The position numbers and the translations under genes are program-made. Of a DNA stretch of 64,000 nt, positions 46,881 to 58,372 are shown one piece after another. A model generated the notes under the pieces. It was not told the DNA's origin. It saw nothing but the letters and a program-made list of their open reading frames with translations, and ran no database searches. The DNA comes from Theropithecus gelada (taxonomy: Eukaryota; Chordata; Mammalia; Primates; Cercopithecidae). Position 1 is the first letter of the stretch, and every line of letters begins with the position of its first letter. Location of the stretch: contig NC_037681.1 of NCBI RefSeq assembly GCF_003255815.1, positions 78,230,188-78,294,187 of the forward strand, read 5' to 3'.

Positions 46881-47825
46881 TAGGCATGGTAACACAGATT
46901 ACAAATTCGATAGGAAACTATTAAGAGAGTTGTGTGCATGGCAATAAAAATATCTTTTCTGGCTACTTCAGTAAGAGCAGACCATGAGGACAGCGAAGGG
47001 GGCAGGAAGGGAGCAAGAGTGGAAACATAGAACCCCTTTAGAAAGCTTTTTGTAGTTGTCACTAAAAACTCCCCGGCTCTATGCAGCCAGAATCTCTCAG
47101 TCTTCTGGTTATTCATAAATGAAGAATCTTTAGCAGATTTATATGACTTCAGACAGAGTTATCTGAAAGTAGACATCTGATAGTAATGGCATGAATCCAA
47201 AAATTCCATGGCTAAACATGGTTAAAAAAAAATTGCATACGTCTTATTTTAAGGTATTGGTACAGTCAATTTGTTAATTGCTATGAAACAGCCCACTGCT
47301 AAGCTTTGGGTCACAGAATAATTGCTTTAAATGAATGTTTACTCTTGATGAAATGTTAACGTACTCCAATGCTAAATTTTGTCCCCAAACTACAAAAAGA
47401 AACACGCATACTTTCTGAAAATGGAGACTAGAAGGGAGGGGGAAACAAGGAGTAAGACTACTTTCTGAAATTGCCTTCAAGGTTCTCATGTTCTTCTCCC
47501 TGAACTGCTCCTTCAGGTAAAGAGGTAAAAAAGGTGTAAAGGAGATGATTATGGAAAAATAACTTCTTCCAAAAAGCCTCTGAGGATTGGAGCCATCCAA
47601 ACAACCAAAGAAATTCTTCCTCTTGCACCACTACCTCAAGCATAAATGGTGTTTGATTAAAAGATTGTCTGTTTCATGTAGTAGTCTATTAACTATTGGA
47701 CGCTGTTTATATCACCTAAATACACTAAGCCTACTTGTGACAACGGGTAACTTAGAATATGTAATGTTTTGCTATTTTTTGTTTTGTTTATTATAAAAGA
47801 GCTCTATTATTTTTCTGAAAAACTT
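46881..47825. other. Unassigned sequence
   Basis: Two overlapping 108- and 61-codon minus-strand frames (47274-47643) and a 69-codon plus-strand frame (47587-47796) show no domain and mutually exclusive readings. No repeat family recognised. Confidence 0.4.
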
Positions 47826-50800
47826 ATATTTTTGAATAATCATTTTATGTAAAGTATAACATACACACCAGCTCAATAATTATTCACCCATTCTAAGTAG
47901 CTTCAAATTAAAAAAAAATAGTATTAGCAGCATCTCAGAAAGCCTCACTTTCCACTCTCAGTCACTGACACCTCCAAAAGTAATCAGTGCTTTAACTTAT
48001 AACTTTCAAAATCATGTTGTTGTATGTAGCAATAAAACATCTTTTATTCTTATTGTTTTATGATAATCTACTGTAAAATATTCCATACTGTATTTAAATA
48101 AGTTATGTAATTATCCTGTTAAGTCACTTCCTGTATTTACCTCTTATGAATAATACAGCTGTGAACATTCTTTTAAATAATTTTTGATGAACTACTATAT
48201 ATATATTTCCTTTGGACATACATCCAGGAGTGGAACTGATGTGTCAAAGTGTACACATGATAAATTTTAGTATATATTGCTAAGTTTAAAGCTGGTTACA
48301 AGAGTGATTTCAATAGTGTTTTTCCATTTTGGCTCCACTGCAGTGTAAAAAAATCCCAGTTTTGCCAAATTCTTATGATATTTGGTATTATAAGTCCTTT
48401 AATTGTAATGCTATTCTGATGTATATATAATGGTTATTTATTTGCAATGTAAAGTTTTTTTCCCTGATGACAAATGAGAATAAGTTATTTTTCCTACATT
48501 TGTTGGCTATGTAGATATCTTCCTTTATAAGGTGACACTTTAAGTTGTTTAACTATTTTTCAATTGGGTGATCATTCTTTTTATTTTTTTACCATTTTAA
48601 AAAATGAGTCCTTTGTCCTATCTTTGTGAGTTAAATGTTCACTATTTTAATGTTGTTAAATAATAGAAAGTCTTAATATTAAACGTAGCACAATTAGTCT
48701 TTCTTTTTCCTCTTTACAGCTAGTATTTTTGTGTCCTGTTTAAAAAACCTTGTATACTTCAAAGTCATGAAGATACTCTGTTGTGTTTTTTTTTAATAGA
48801 ACGTTGATTGGTTTCTCTTTCACAGGTCAGTGATCCAGTTAGAAATCATACATCTTTATGGTATGAGATATAAGATTAATTTTTTTCCTGTATAATCTTC
48901 CAATTTACCTAAAACTACCTATTGAAAAGGCTGTCATCTTCTTCACTCTACAGCAGTGTCTCGCTTATTATAAACAAGTGGTATATTTGTGGAAGTCTGC
49001 TTCTGGCTGACATGTTGTGCTAATTGTTTCATTGGTTTCGGTATCCTTACACCAATACCACACCATCTTCATTACCTTAGGTTTATAGTAAGTCTTGATA
49101 TCTGATAGTGCAAGTCCTCTAGCTTTGTTCTTCAGCACTGTCTTGACCCTTCTAGGCCCTCTGCCTTTTGACATTTTTAAATCAGTTTATCAACTTCCAC
49201 CAAAACAACAACAAAACTAACATGCTAGTATATTAAATGTGATTTCTTTCAATTTATAGATCTATTTTGGGCAAATTGAAATCTTAAATTATTTTGCAAA
49301 CGATAAACCTATTATAATCCTCCATTCATTTAGGTCTTCATTAATCTCTCTCAATAATATTTTGTACATTCTTTTGTTGAAGTCTGAGGCATCCTTATCT
49401 TTAGTATATGAAATTTTATGATACTTTAGTAAATTGTATTTTATTTCATTTACAATTATTTGTGGCTGGCATATAAAAATAAAATTTATTTTTCTGTATA
49501 TATATGTGTATTTTATATATCTCTATATATATTATATAGATATATAATGACCTTAGCATTATTTCTAATAGCTTGTCTCTAAATACTTTTATATTTCTAT
49601 GGGTATAATCATATTCTCTCCAGATAGTTACAGCTTAATTTCTTCCTTTTCTAATTCTTATGCTTTTCTTTTCCTTGCTTTATTGCAATGACTAGAACCT
49701 CTACCACCATATTGAATAGAATTGGTAGCATAGGTATCTTTGTCTCATTCCACATCTCCAAGGAAAAGTTGTTGACAACTCATGAATAGGCAGATGTTTT
49801 TATAGGCTTGCATATGTTTGTTTTGGCAATCATTCTTGTGATATTAAAGAAGTTTATTTCTATTAATAATTTGCTTAGCATTTTTTATAATGCATGGGTG
49901 TTGAATTTTATGAAAAGCTTTATAGTATTTATTGGATTTATCTTAAGGCATATCTTTTCTATGCCGTCACAGTAGGGTTTACATGTATTGATTTTCAAAT
50001 GTTAATTCAGTCTTTAATTCCTAGAATAAAATCTCTTTTGAATATTTTATTTTTCCTTTATATCACTGGATCTGATTTAACTCAGGTTATGGTATAAAGG
50101 TTATGATGGTCTTTTAAAACACTGACAAGTTTTGCCTTTTATTTGTATCCTGAAAGCATTTGTTCAATATTAGAACTATTTATTTTTTAAGTGGTTGGAA
50201 GAATTCATTAGTGAAAGTATTTAGCTTGACATTTTCTTTATCGGAAGGCTTTTAGTAATGTATTAAATATTTTTATAGATACAACTATTCAAATTTTCTA
50301 TTTCTTCTTTTGTCAGTTTTGTTAATACTTGTTCTACCTTCAGAAAATTGTCTACTGCTCTGCATTTTTTAATTCATTGTTACAAATTTGTAATGTTTTC
50401 TTATTATATTTTTATGTTTGTATAATCTATTGTGGTTAGCCTTTTTCATTTCTTATTTTGGTGAATTGTACCTTTTCTCTTTTTTACTTGAACAGATTGA
50501 TTAGATGATGATTAATTTTATTAGTCTTTTTAATGAACGAGCTTTTGGATTTGTGCTTTTCTCTGCTATATGTTTGATATGTGTTTCATTATTTTCTGTT
50601 CTTATTTTTAAGATTTCCTTTATTCTAATTTCCTCAGTTTTGAATATTCTGTGTGTATCCCTTTTCCTGAGATAACTGGATAAATTTTAACCTTTCTTCT
50701 CCAATATATGAGCTTAAAGTAATAAATTTCTCCCTAAGGCCAGTATTAGTTACATTCTATAAGTTCAATCTGCTTGATTTTCACTATTGTTCAGCTCAAA

Positions 50801-51740
50801 ATATTTATCAATTTATAATGTAGTCTTAGAACTTTGTGTTATTAGAGAAGTGTCATTTTAAATTTCTAAACATTTTTAAATTTTCTAGTTAAATTTTCAG
50901 ATTTTAAAAAAATATACATCAAATTATTTCATTGCTTTGAAATTTTAAGGACCTGTTTTATGACCCAGCATATTGGTAAATTGGTGAATATTGGTAAATA
51001 TTTTATATACACATGAAAAATGTGTGCCCTGTCACTGCTGGATATAGTGGTCTGAAAATGTCGATTACATCAATTTCATTAATCATGTTGTTCAGATCAT
51101 CCATGTTATTACAATATTTTGTCTGTTTGCTCCATCATTTAAAACTCTACCATTATGATTTTGAATATGTTTATCTATAACCATATAGAAATATTAAAAT
51201 ATGTATTACTAAATAAAAACATAAGTATACTACCTTTCTTTTATAGTAACTGTTACCTTTTTCTGCTTTTTTCTTTATCATTTCTATATTTACATTTTAT
51301 GTGTGGCATATGTTGTGTTTTACCTTTTCATCTATCATGACAATTTTTTAATTGGGGTTTATTCTCCATTTATTTATAACGCAATTAATGATATATTTAG
51401 TTTAATATCCACCATCTTAATATTTGTTTTATCTTTTTCCCACCTGATCAGTTTCTTTATTTTCCTTTCACCTACTTTTGGGCTAAATCCCCTACCCTCA
51501 GCCTGAAAAGCTCCCTTTACTATTTCTTTGAGTATGAGTTTGCCAGTGAAAAATCTCTATCAGATTTTCTTTGTGTGAACATGTCATTACACCATCACTT
51601 TTAAAGAATATTTTCACTGTGTATAGAATGGCATAGTATGTGTAAAGTATAGATTAACAATTACTTTATTTCGGCACTTAAAGGTGTCATTGTCTACTGG
51701 TTTCTAATCTTTCCTCTGTGATTCTTTCCTGTCTAGGATC
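47826..51740 (-). pseudogene. Ancient L1M copy, about 3.9 kb, ORF2 remnant
   Basis: Plus-strand text keeps the antisense L1 word order over nearly 4 kb: 'gaacattcttttaaataatt' and 'ccaggagtggaactgatgtg' (3' UTR/ORF2 end), 'ttgcaatgactagaacctct', 'gcatgggtgttgaattttat', 'cttttaatgaacgagctttt', 'tctataagttcaatctgctt', then 'gtgtatagaatggcatagta' and 'cttaaaggtgtcattgtcta' at the far end. A (TA)-rich insertion lies at 49490-49550. All frames are broken. It is an L1ME/HAL1-grade element, the longest single repeat in the window. Within-element boundaries are approximate. Confidence 0.72.
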
Positions 51741-52147
51741 TTAACCTGAATAGCTCTCCACCATCTCCAAGTAGATGGTTATCATATTTCATCCATCTTT
51801 CCTAGCTACTTGTGGCAGAAGCATTGTCTGCCACGAGCATGGGTGCCACTAAGTGGAAGTCTCCAAAGTAACCATTCACTTACTGTAAAAATGGGCCCCT
51901 TAAGAAACTTAAGTATAATATTTTGATTGTCAGGAAATACGCACTAAGCCAACAACTCAGAAAGAATACAATCTGGGCTTCCACATTACTTCTAATTCCT
52001 TATATTGTATCCTAACTAATGTATGTCTATCATTTCTTAAAGATCATATAAAGTTTGTTTAAAATAAAATTAATAAAATACCATGTTTGCTCATTTATTT
52101 TTAGAAAAATTTTTAGAAACATTTAAAATAATTTTTTAAATGTTTAA

Positions 52148-52320
52148 TAAGATGGAGAGTTTTAAATGTACTTAATAAAGATATCTTTTTTCTGATATAT
52201 ACAAGTATGTAAGGAATAAGACTGACTTGAAGCATCACAGTGACATAATATAAATTTAGAAGTATATTATTACACAAAAATGGCATAATTCACCTGGGGA
52301 CATTTTTGAATCTTTAAAAA
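52148..52320 (+). repeat. Diverged dispersed repeat, copy 1 (order A-B)
   Basis: Module A includes 'actgacttgaagcatcacag' and ends near 'tttagaagta'. Module B includes 'atggcataattcacctgggg' and 'acatttttgaatctttaaaa'. Both modules recur about 1.1 kb downstream in the opposite order. Confidence 0.65.
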
Positions 52321-53215
52321 AAGAAGTCATTTAATGTTGATTAAATCTGGAACAAATTTACTATCATGCCTAGTGACCAAGTCATGGCTCCTGACTTCCA
52401 GGTGAATATAATTCATACAGTTAAGAAAAATATTTAGGCTTCAAAAGTGTAGGTAACATGATCCCAAAAGGAAAGAAATGGTACACTTAAATTATAGTAA
52501 ACCCAGAATGAGTTATTTACAAAGGCACTCTGTGTGAGTAAAGGAGATCCAAAAGGAATAATGCAGTAATCTGACATGAGTAGCTGTGAGGCTGTTTTAA
52601 CTCTTTAGAGCTAAAGAGACAAAGAGAGAAAGGAATCATTACCAGAACTAGAAGAAAAGAGGTATACACAGAAAATCACTTTGGAAGGAACAGTAATATT
52701 AGTTGGAGGCTCACAACTGAACCCAAGACAATCCTGTAGGGAAAGAGCTAGCAAAATAAATACCCAGAATACCCTGACATGAATCCCCTTTCCTGCTTCT
52801 AAGCCCCCAACAACCAAACCTAACCAGAGATCAGAGAACGTGGGAAACCACTGTTGGGGTGGATACCAGGTTAATCTCTCTGGGAAAGGAGCAAAGCAAG
52901 GTAGAGAAAGGTGGAGAGTGGCAGCTATCTAGAGTAAAAAGACCTGGAATTTCTGTTTTCTATCATATCTTTTCCTCCTTTACCTCCTTCTGCATGTTTA
53001 ATTATTATGTACTAAAATGTAATTTCAAATCAATTAGGCTTTGGATATTTAGGCACATTTCATTCACATAGATGATGAGTATTTAATCCTACACTAAGTA
53101 CACATTTGTATCTTGTGCATGTAAAATATCAGGAATGAGCTTCTGGGGACAGTCAAGGGACACAGATCCATCAGAAAGATCCCTCAGAAGGTTCTACTCC
53201 AATAGTTATGGAAAT

Positions 53216-53420
53216 AAATGGCATAATTAGTTCACCTGGGAACATTTTTGAATCTTTAAAAAATCACATGGCATTGCAATTCCCTATAAGGAAAACTAGA
53301 TTAAAGAAACCAGTAATTAAAATAGAGAGCTTCAGATGTATTTAATGGAGATGTTCTTTACTAAAATACTAGGAATAATATTGGCTTGAAGCATTACAGT
53401 GATTTAAGAAATAAGAAGTA
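53216..53420 (+). repeat. Diverged dispersed repeat, copy 2 (order B-A)
   Basis: Module B' includes 'atggcataattagttcacct' and 'aacatttttgaatctttaaa'. Module A' includes 'attggcttgaagcattacag' and 'aaataagaagta'. The same strand as copy 1, with module order reversed. Confidence 0.65.
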
Positions 53421-53884
53421 GGAAGCATGGAGCTGGCTAAAGTACAATATTTATAGACAGTTTTTAGATGTAAATCAAAACTCTACCAGGAAGGTTTAGA
53501 AAGGAATGGATACTTTATTAGGTAAGGTTCAATCTACAACTGTGAGTCAATTGAAAGTTAATAGCAGCTTTGTTAAAGGTCATAGATAAATGGCTACTGT
53601 AGTTTTAATGAATATTTTATTCATGTCACCTTTAAATTAGTTAAATTTTGAAAGAATAATGATGTAATGCCAAAGGCTCCTTCCAGGATCATTAAAAGTA
53701 GAATTTAATTTTAAGGCTTTAGAACAAGTTTCAAAATCTGATACAAGGCTTTTAAGTTTGTGGAGTCTTTTTTTCTTTTTACCATTTATTGCATGTTAAA
53801 ATTTGCTTTTTAAAATATATGTTTTGCATCAATAATATAGCAGAAATAGCAGGGAATTTACAATAATGTATGACTTGTTTTGAA

Positions 53885-54010
53885 CTCCAACTTCATTAGT
53901 TATTACCACAGTAAAACTGGAGAAAAATCATTTAATTTCTTTGAGCCTCAGTTTTCTCTTCTGAGAAATGGGAAACACTAGAATTTCAGGGGATTAATTA
54001 AGGTTTTCTA
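53885..54010 (+). mobile_element. MIR SINE fragment
   Basis: Core MIR wording in sense: 'aatcatttaatttctttgag', 'cctcagttttctcttctgag' and 'aaatgggaaacactag'. Confidence 0.72.
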
Positions 54011-55050
54011 TTAATATCCTCTGCAGATTTGTCTTGGTAAGAATAGAGTTTCTTTTATGTGATTCAACAGCTAGCAAATCTAATAAAATAAAGAGACAGA
54101 CCTAGATAATTTTCCTTGTAAACAGTATAATTTGAGCATTACAAAACTGAAGCTCATGAATTGTGAAGGTCAATTTTAGAGAAAAGAATTTGTAACAATT
54201 GCAGTCAGAAGAGAGACTGGAAATAGAATTTTTACATGAGACCCTCAGATAGTTAGGAGAGGAAGCCTGACCAGACGAGGTTTGCATCTGGCAAGACCAG
54301 CCTCAGAGCCATGGCTAAGAATCAGGTGTCAAGGATGAGAAAATGGAAAAACAAGATGAAGGAAAAGGAGGTAGGTCAATGGAACAAGATGTTGGGGAAT
54401 GCAATTTATTTAAGTGCATGGAGGACATCTGCCTTGGATCATTTTAAAAGTCCAGGTGAGCACTCAGGCCATGCAGTCTTTAAAAGGCTTTATGAGCCTC
54501 TGAAATCATTCTCCCTCTTTAAACAACAAAATGCCCTGAAGAGGAGTGAAAGTATGGAATGTTATCAGTGGTTTCTTTAGAAATCAGTTACTGATGCTTT
54601 GTTAGATACAGCGTGTAAAGCATTCTGGGATCAGAAAATAATTTAAGTAATTGAAAATTTTCCTGTTAGTTGGCCACAAACTATTGGCCATTTCTTAAAA
54701 CCAGTAAATGTCTTTTAAAAGCTAACTTTTCAGACAAAATATGAACTGCTATATAATTGCTTGACCACTTTAAAACCAAACCCATAGCACAAAAGTCTGA
54801 TAGAAATTGACTTAATCACAAAACCATAACCGCTTGTGTTCATTTTTCTGAGGTGTTAGTGAATTATTATTCAAAAATACATTATACATAAAATGAATTT
54901 GTTTTCAATTTATAATTAATTGCCTTTGGAATTACCAGACAAGCAGGCAACTAATGATTTCTTAATGGACTTCGTCTAAGGCGACCTAGTTCCAAATCAC
55001 AAAGTCCTTTTACCAAAGAGCATATTCAATGTTTGCATAATTATTTAGAG
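54011..55050. other. Unassigned sequence
   Basis: Contains a plus-strand 89-codon frame (54311-54580) whose Lys-rich N-terminus follows purine-rich DNA; no family recognised and no gene context. Confidence 0.4.
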
Positions 55051-55980
55051 ATTCATTTGTTCATTCAACAAATGTTTATTTGCCCTTTACTCTGTTCCCA
55101 ACCGTATTTTAGGAAATATGAATAGAGCAGTAAGATAACAAGCCTGACCTTATGGTGCTTACATTCCTGTGGGGGGGGGGAACTGATTAAAACAAAAAAA
55201 CTAAACAAATAATGTATGAGATAAATTCAGGTGGCAATTAGTGGGAAAAAATAAAAACAAAGTGAGAAGATACAAAATAAGGGTAGTTAGATAATAGAGT
55301 TAGAAAAGGCCTCTCTGAAGAGATGCTTTTTAGTAGAATCTTGAATAAAAAGAGAAAGCATGCTCTACAGATTTTTGGAGAAAAAGCATTTAGGGCAGGA
55401 AGAATGGCAAGTGCGAAGGGCCTGAGGTGGGAAGTTGTTTGATGTGTTCAAGGAACAGCAAAGAAGCTTATTCAGCTAAGGTAAGAGGGTAGCCAGGAAC
55501 CAAATAATAAGGGCCTTGTAAACCTTAAAAGGTTTTTGTGCAGGGGGGTGTTGAAATTTGTCTTATGTTTTAAAGGAATTAATTAAGTTTTTACTGGGAC
55601 AAAATACAGTAAGGAGACAAGAAGCCAATTAGGAAGTAAGAGGTCCATTAGCTAGCACACAACAGTTTTGGACAAAGATGATGGTCATGTAAATTAGGGA
55701 AGCAGCAGTGGAGGCCATGATGAGGACTTGGATTTGTATATATTTTGAGGAGGGGAATGTGCTAATGATGAATGGGATGAGGTTGTGAGAGAGACAATGG
55801 AATTAGAAATGACTTCCATTTTTGCATTTAAAATAAAGTAACATTATTTTGAGACAGATTATGCTGGGGGCAGCTAAAATTTGGGGAAGAAAATAAAGAT
55901 TTCAACTGTAGAATACGTTTAGTTTAAGATGCCTATTAATCATCCAACACAAAGAAGTGAAATGGACGCTTGTATATGCA
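55051..55980 (-). mobile_element. Long L2 LINE 3' end
   Basis: Antisense L2 order kept over about 930 bp: 'ttcattcaacaaatgtttat', 'cttatggtgcttacattcct', 'aaggcctctctgaagagatg', 'aagtgcgaagggcctgaggt', 'gtgttcaaggaacagcaaag', 'aagggccttgtaaacc', 'tttgaggaggggaatgtgct' and 'tttaagatgcctattaatca'. A G10 run interrupts it at 55171-55180. No frame survives. Confidence 0.82.
55171..55180 (+). repeat. G10 homopolymer
   Basis: Ten consecutive G within an AT-rich L2 copy, rare in mammalian DNA and error-prone for sequencing. Confidence 0.9.
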
Positions 55981-56384
55981 CAACAGAAGTTAGGAAAAAC
56001 AGCAAAGCAAACGATCTGTGGTCTATAAATGAAGCCTATTGTCTACCTTATAATCTGAAATTACTGGAAATTTTCTGAAAATACTCATATCCATTCTCTT
56101 GATCATGAAATCTATGGGGATCCTTAAAGTATGTTTCTCCAGAGTATAGCTTTATGGCAGTAATTGCTCTTAAGATACAACCTCAGTGTATTTCTGATTA
56201 TTCCAAAAATGGTGGCAGATAGTCCCAATCTTTAGGAAATCTGCCCACAAGAAAGGAAAACCTAAAATGGAAAAAAGTACAAGTTGGATGCTTTCCTAGG
56301 ACAAAGCTGAGAACAGATGAAAACTGTTTTCTCTGAAAACAGATTTGCTTCTAAACCTGAACTCTGATAGGATACACTTTTGGC
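55981..56384. other. Unassigned sequence
   Basis: No repeat family or coding signature seen. Confidence 0.4.
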
Positions 56385-56463
56385 TATCCACATTTACACT
56401 AGCCACCTTTCAAGGGCTCAGCAGCCCCCTGTTGAAAGTGGCTACCATATTGGACAGCACAGA
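56385..56463 (+). mobile_element. hAT-Charlie (MER33-like) terminal fragment
   Basis: 'actagccacctttcaagggc' and 'agtggctaccatattggaca' followed by 'gcacag' is the right terminal wording of MER33-like hAT MITEs. The other end is missing. Confidence 0.65.
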
Positions 56464-56759
56464 TATAGAACAGTCTATCTTCGGGAAAATGTATTGCAAA
56501 TTAATGAACGGGATTGTTTTAGCTTTTGTTCTTAAATACCAAATTATAAGTGATGAACTCACTCAAATGAAAATGTAGAACTTTTTCTATGCTGTCTTCA
56601 GTCCTGTTTTATTCTGTATTAGTATTGGCAATTAAAAAGTGTCATGCATAAAGGTCTTTTCTGTGAGAATGTTCAAAGCCAAACCTGAATCCTTCTTTGC
56701 AAAAGAAGCCTGATATACTCAACCAGTTCTGAAAGAGACTGTATACTCTGGAGTGTTCA

Positions 56760-57044
56760 CTTTTGTGGTGATCTTTCACTGTTTGCCAGTTTTCTTCCTT
56801 TCATTCCCTTTAATTAAAGTAAATTATGTGACTTGCGTTGGTCTTTGAAACTTGAGGTGTGTCCTTTTCTGGAGGAAATGTCAACTGCTGGAGCAGGGTT
56901 TGCCATGTTACTTTCTCTCTGCCACATTACCTGCCAAAGTGGTAACAGCTCCATGGAATGTGGTCCTTGAGGGAGGACAATGAAGAACAGAGCATAGACC
57001 ACATAGAACAGACAGGTAGAATGAGTGAGAATGACTCTGTTATT
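56760..57044 (+). mobile_element. Old MaLR-like LTR fragment
   Basis: Contains 'aattatgtgacttgcgttgg', 'gccatgttactttctctctg', 'ccacattacctgccaaagtg' and 'gtccttgagggaggacaatg'. It resembles the LTR type seen near 2000 and 4990. Subfamily unresolved. Confidence 0.45.
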
Positions 57045-57400
57045 TATATTGATCAGCTTTTGTTAAATAAGGGTGCAAGAACAAAGAATCCCAAATTTTT
57101 AGTGGTTTACAATAACAATCACTTATTTTTCTCTCATGTTACATGATGGTTTGGGTCAGCCCCAGCTCTGAATTTCTACTTTAGAAGTACTCTCCATCCA
57201 AGGATGTAGACCTAGGAAGCAGCCCCTGTTTTGCCCTAATGCTAATGAGGAAAGAGGGTGAAACCATACAATGGCCATTAAAGTGTCTGTCTGAATGTGA
57301 TATTCGTCATGCCCTTTCATGTTCCCTTGGCAAAAGCGAGACAAATGGCTTTGCCCCATTATTCTATAAGGAGGCACTACAAGTCACAAGAAACCAATGG
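57045..57400 (-). mobile_element. Old MaLR-like LTR fragment, inverted relative to its neighbour
   Basis: Antisense wording: 'aacaatcacttatttttctc', 'tcatgttacatgatggtttg', 'gaaagagggtgaaaccatac', 'aatggccattaaagtgtctg', 'tggcaaaagcgagacaaatg' and 'ggaggcactacaagtcacaa'. It looks like the same LTR type as 56760-57044 in the opposite orientation, with the two 3' ends facing each other. Confidence 0.5.
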
Positions 57401-58244
57401 GGATGGATGGCCTGAGCTGAAGGAGAGTAAATAATTAGAAATACTAATATAATCTATATAACCTACTGTATGTTTCTTATCATAACATAGCCCATCTTTT
57501 CTAATGCAATTAATTAGCTCAGATAGAAAGGATCTATCAATGTATCAATTAAAAGTTATTTATTAACTACTTATTGTCTAACAAACATAGATGGAGAATT
57601 CTAAATCCCTGCACTTATGCTAATAGTAAGTGTTAATACATTTATGTCAAGCTAAATTCAACCTTATTTCCAGTAGGTCTAGAAATAATAATGTATTAAA
57701 AGGTCACTGGAATAACTTGGCAAACATTACTTAGCACATAATAAGGTGCCTGAAATTGTGAGTAATGTTTATTGGATGAATGAATGTAAATGAAATTAGT
57801 AAGCTTTGTAATACTCATTACTAATATATTACATTTCAATTTTGTTATTTTGTTAGGAAAAAAATCATCTCATTATTAAGAATGCTTAAAACCAATATAT
57901 TGTCCTCCCTTTCTAATGAAGACCTAGGTTAACCACCAGTCTGTCAAAAGATAATGTGATACTCTAGAGAGTATTATAGAAAACTGACTAGCAGAGCTAG
58001 TAACCAACCTGAGAAATCGTGTGACAGTGAGAAATTAATGTATGTCATTTGTACATTACAGGCAGAAGCTTAGAAATAATTAAATGGCAAAAATCAAGTA
58101 AAATTTTCAAACTTGGCTAGTTACATGAGATTCCATTGAATTCATCAAAATGACTTATTTAGTAAGCCACATTCCCACTGTATGCAGTCTCCACTCTCCA
58201 TTCCCAAATTTGGTGTGTGTCAAACCAGAAAGATAATGTTCACT
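57401..58244. other. Unassigned sequence with a possible L2/MIR tail
   Basis: 57735-57785 reads 'acataataaggtgcctgaaa' and 'aatgtttattggatgaatga', similar to a sense L2 or MIR terminus; the remainder is unassigned. Confidence 0.4.
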
Positions 58245-58372
58245 CAAACATTTGTTCATTTAAGAAATTAAGTATTGACTACTTCTTATATATCAGGCCT
58301 TGAGGATAAATGAGAGATTCATAGGTCCATTGCTCTTGTCTTCATGCACTTCCACACAAGATAGTCAGAATA
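58245..58372 (-). mobile_element. L2 3'-end fragment
   Basis: Antisense tail wording: 'aacatttgttcatttaagaa', 'tattgactacttcttatata' followed by 'tcaggccttgagg' and 'gataaatgagagattc'. Confidence 0.62.

Larger units (their letters stand above)
51741..53884. other. Unassigned sequence carrying a diverged internal repeat
   Basis: No recognised transposon. 52640-52930 is less AT-rich and might be an old LTR. Two diverged related segments at 52148-52320 and 53216-53420 are listed separately. Confidence 0.4.

Noticed and set aside
47274..47643. Overlapping minus-strand frames of 108 and 61 codons
   Set aside because: Two frames of one strand plus an overlapping plus-strand frame cannot all be real; no domain, no conservation evidence available.
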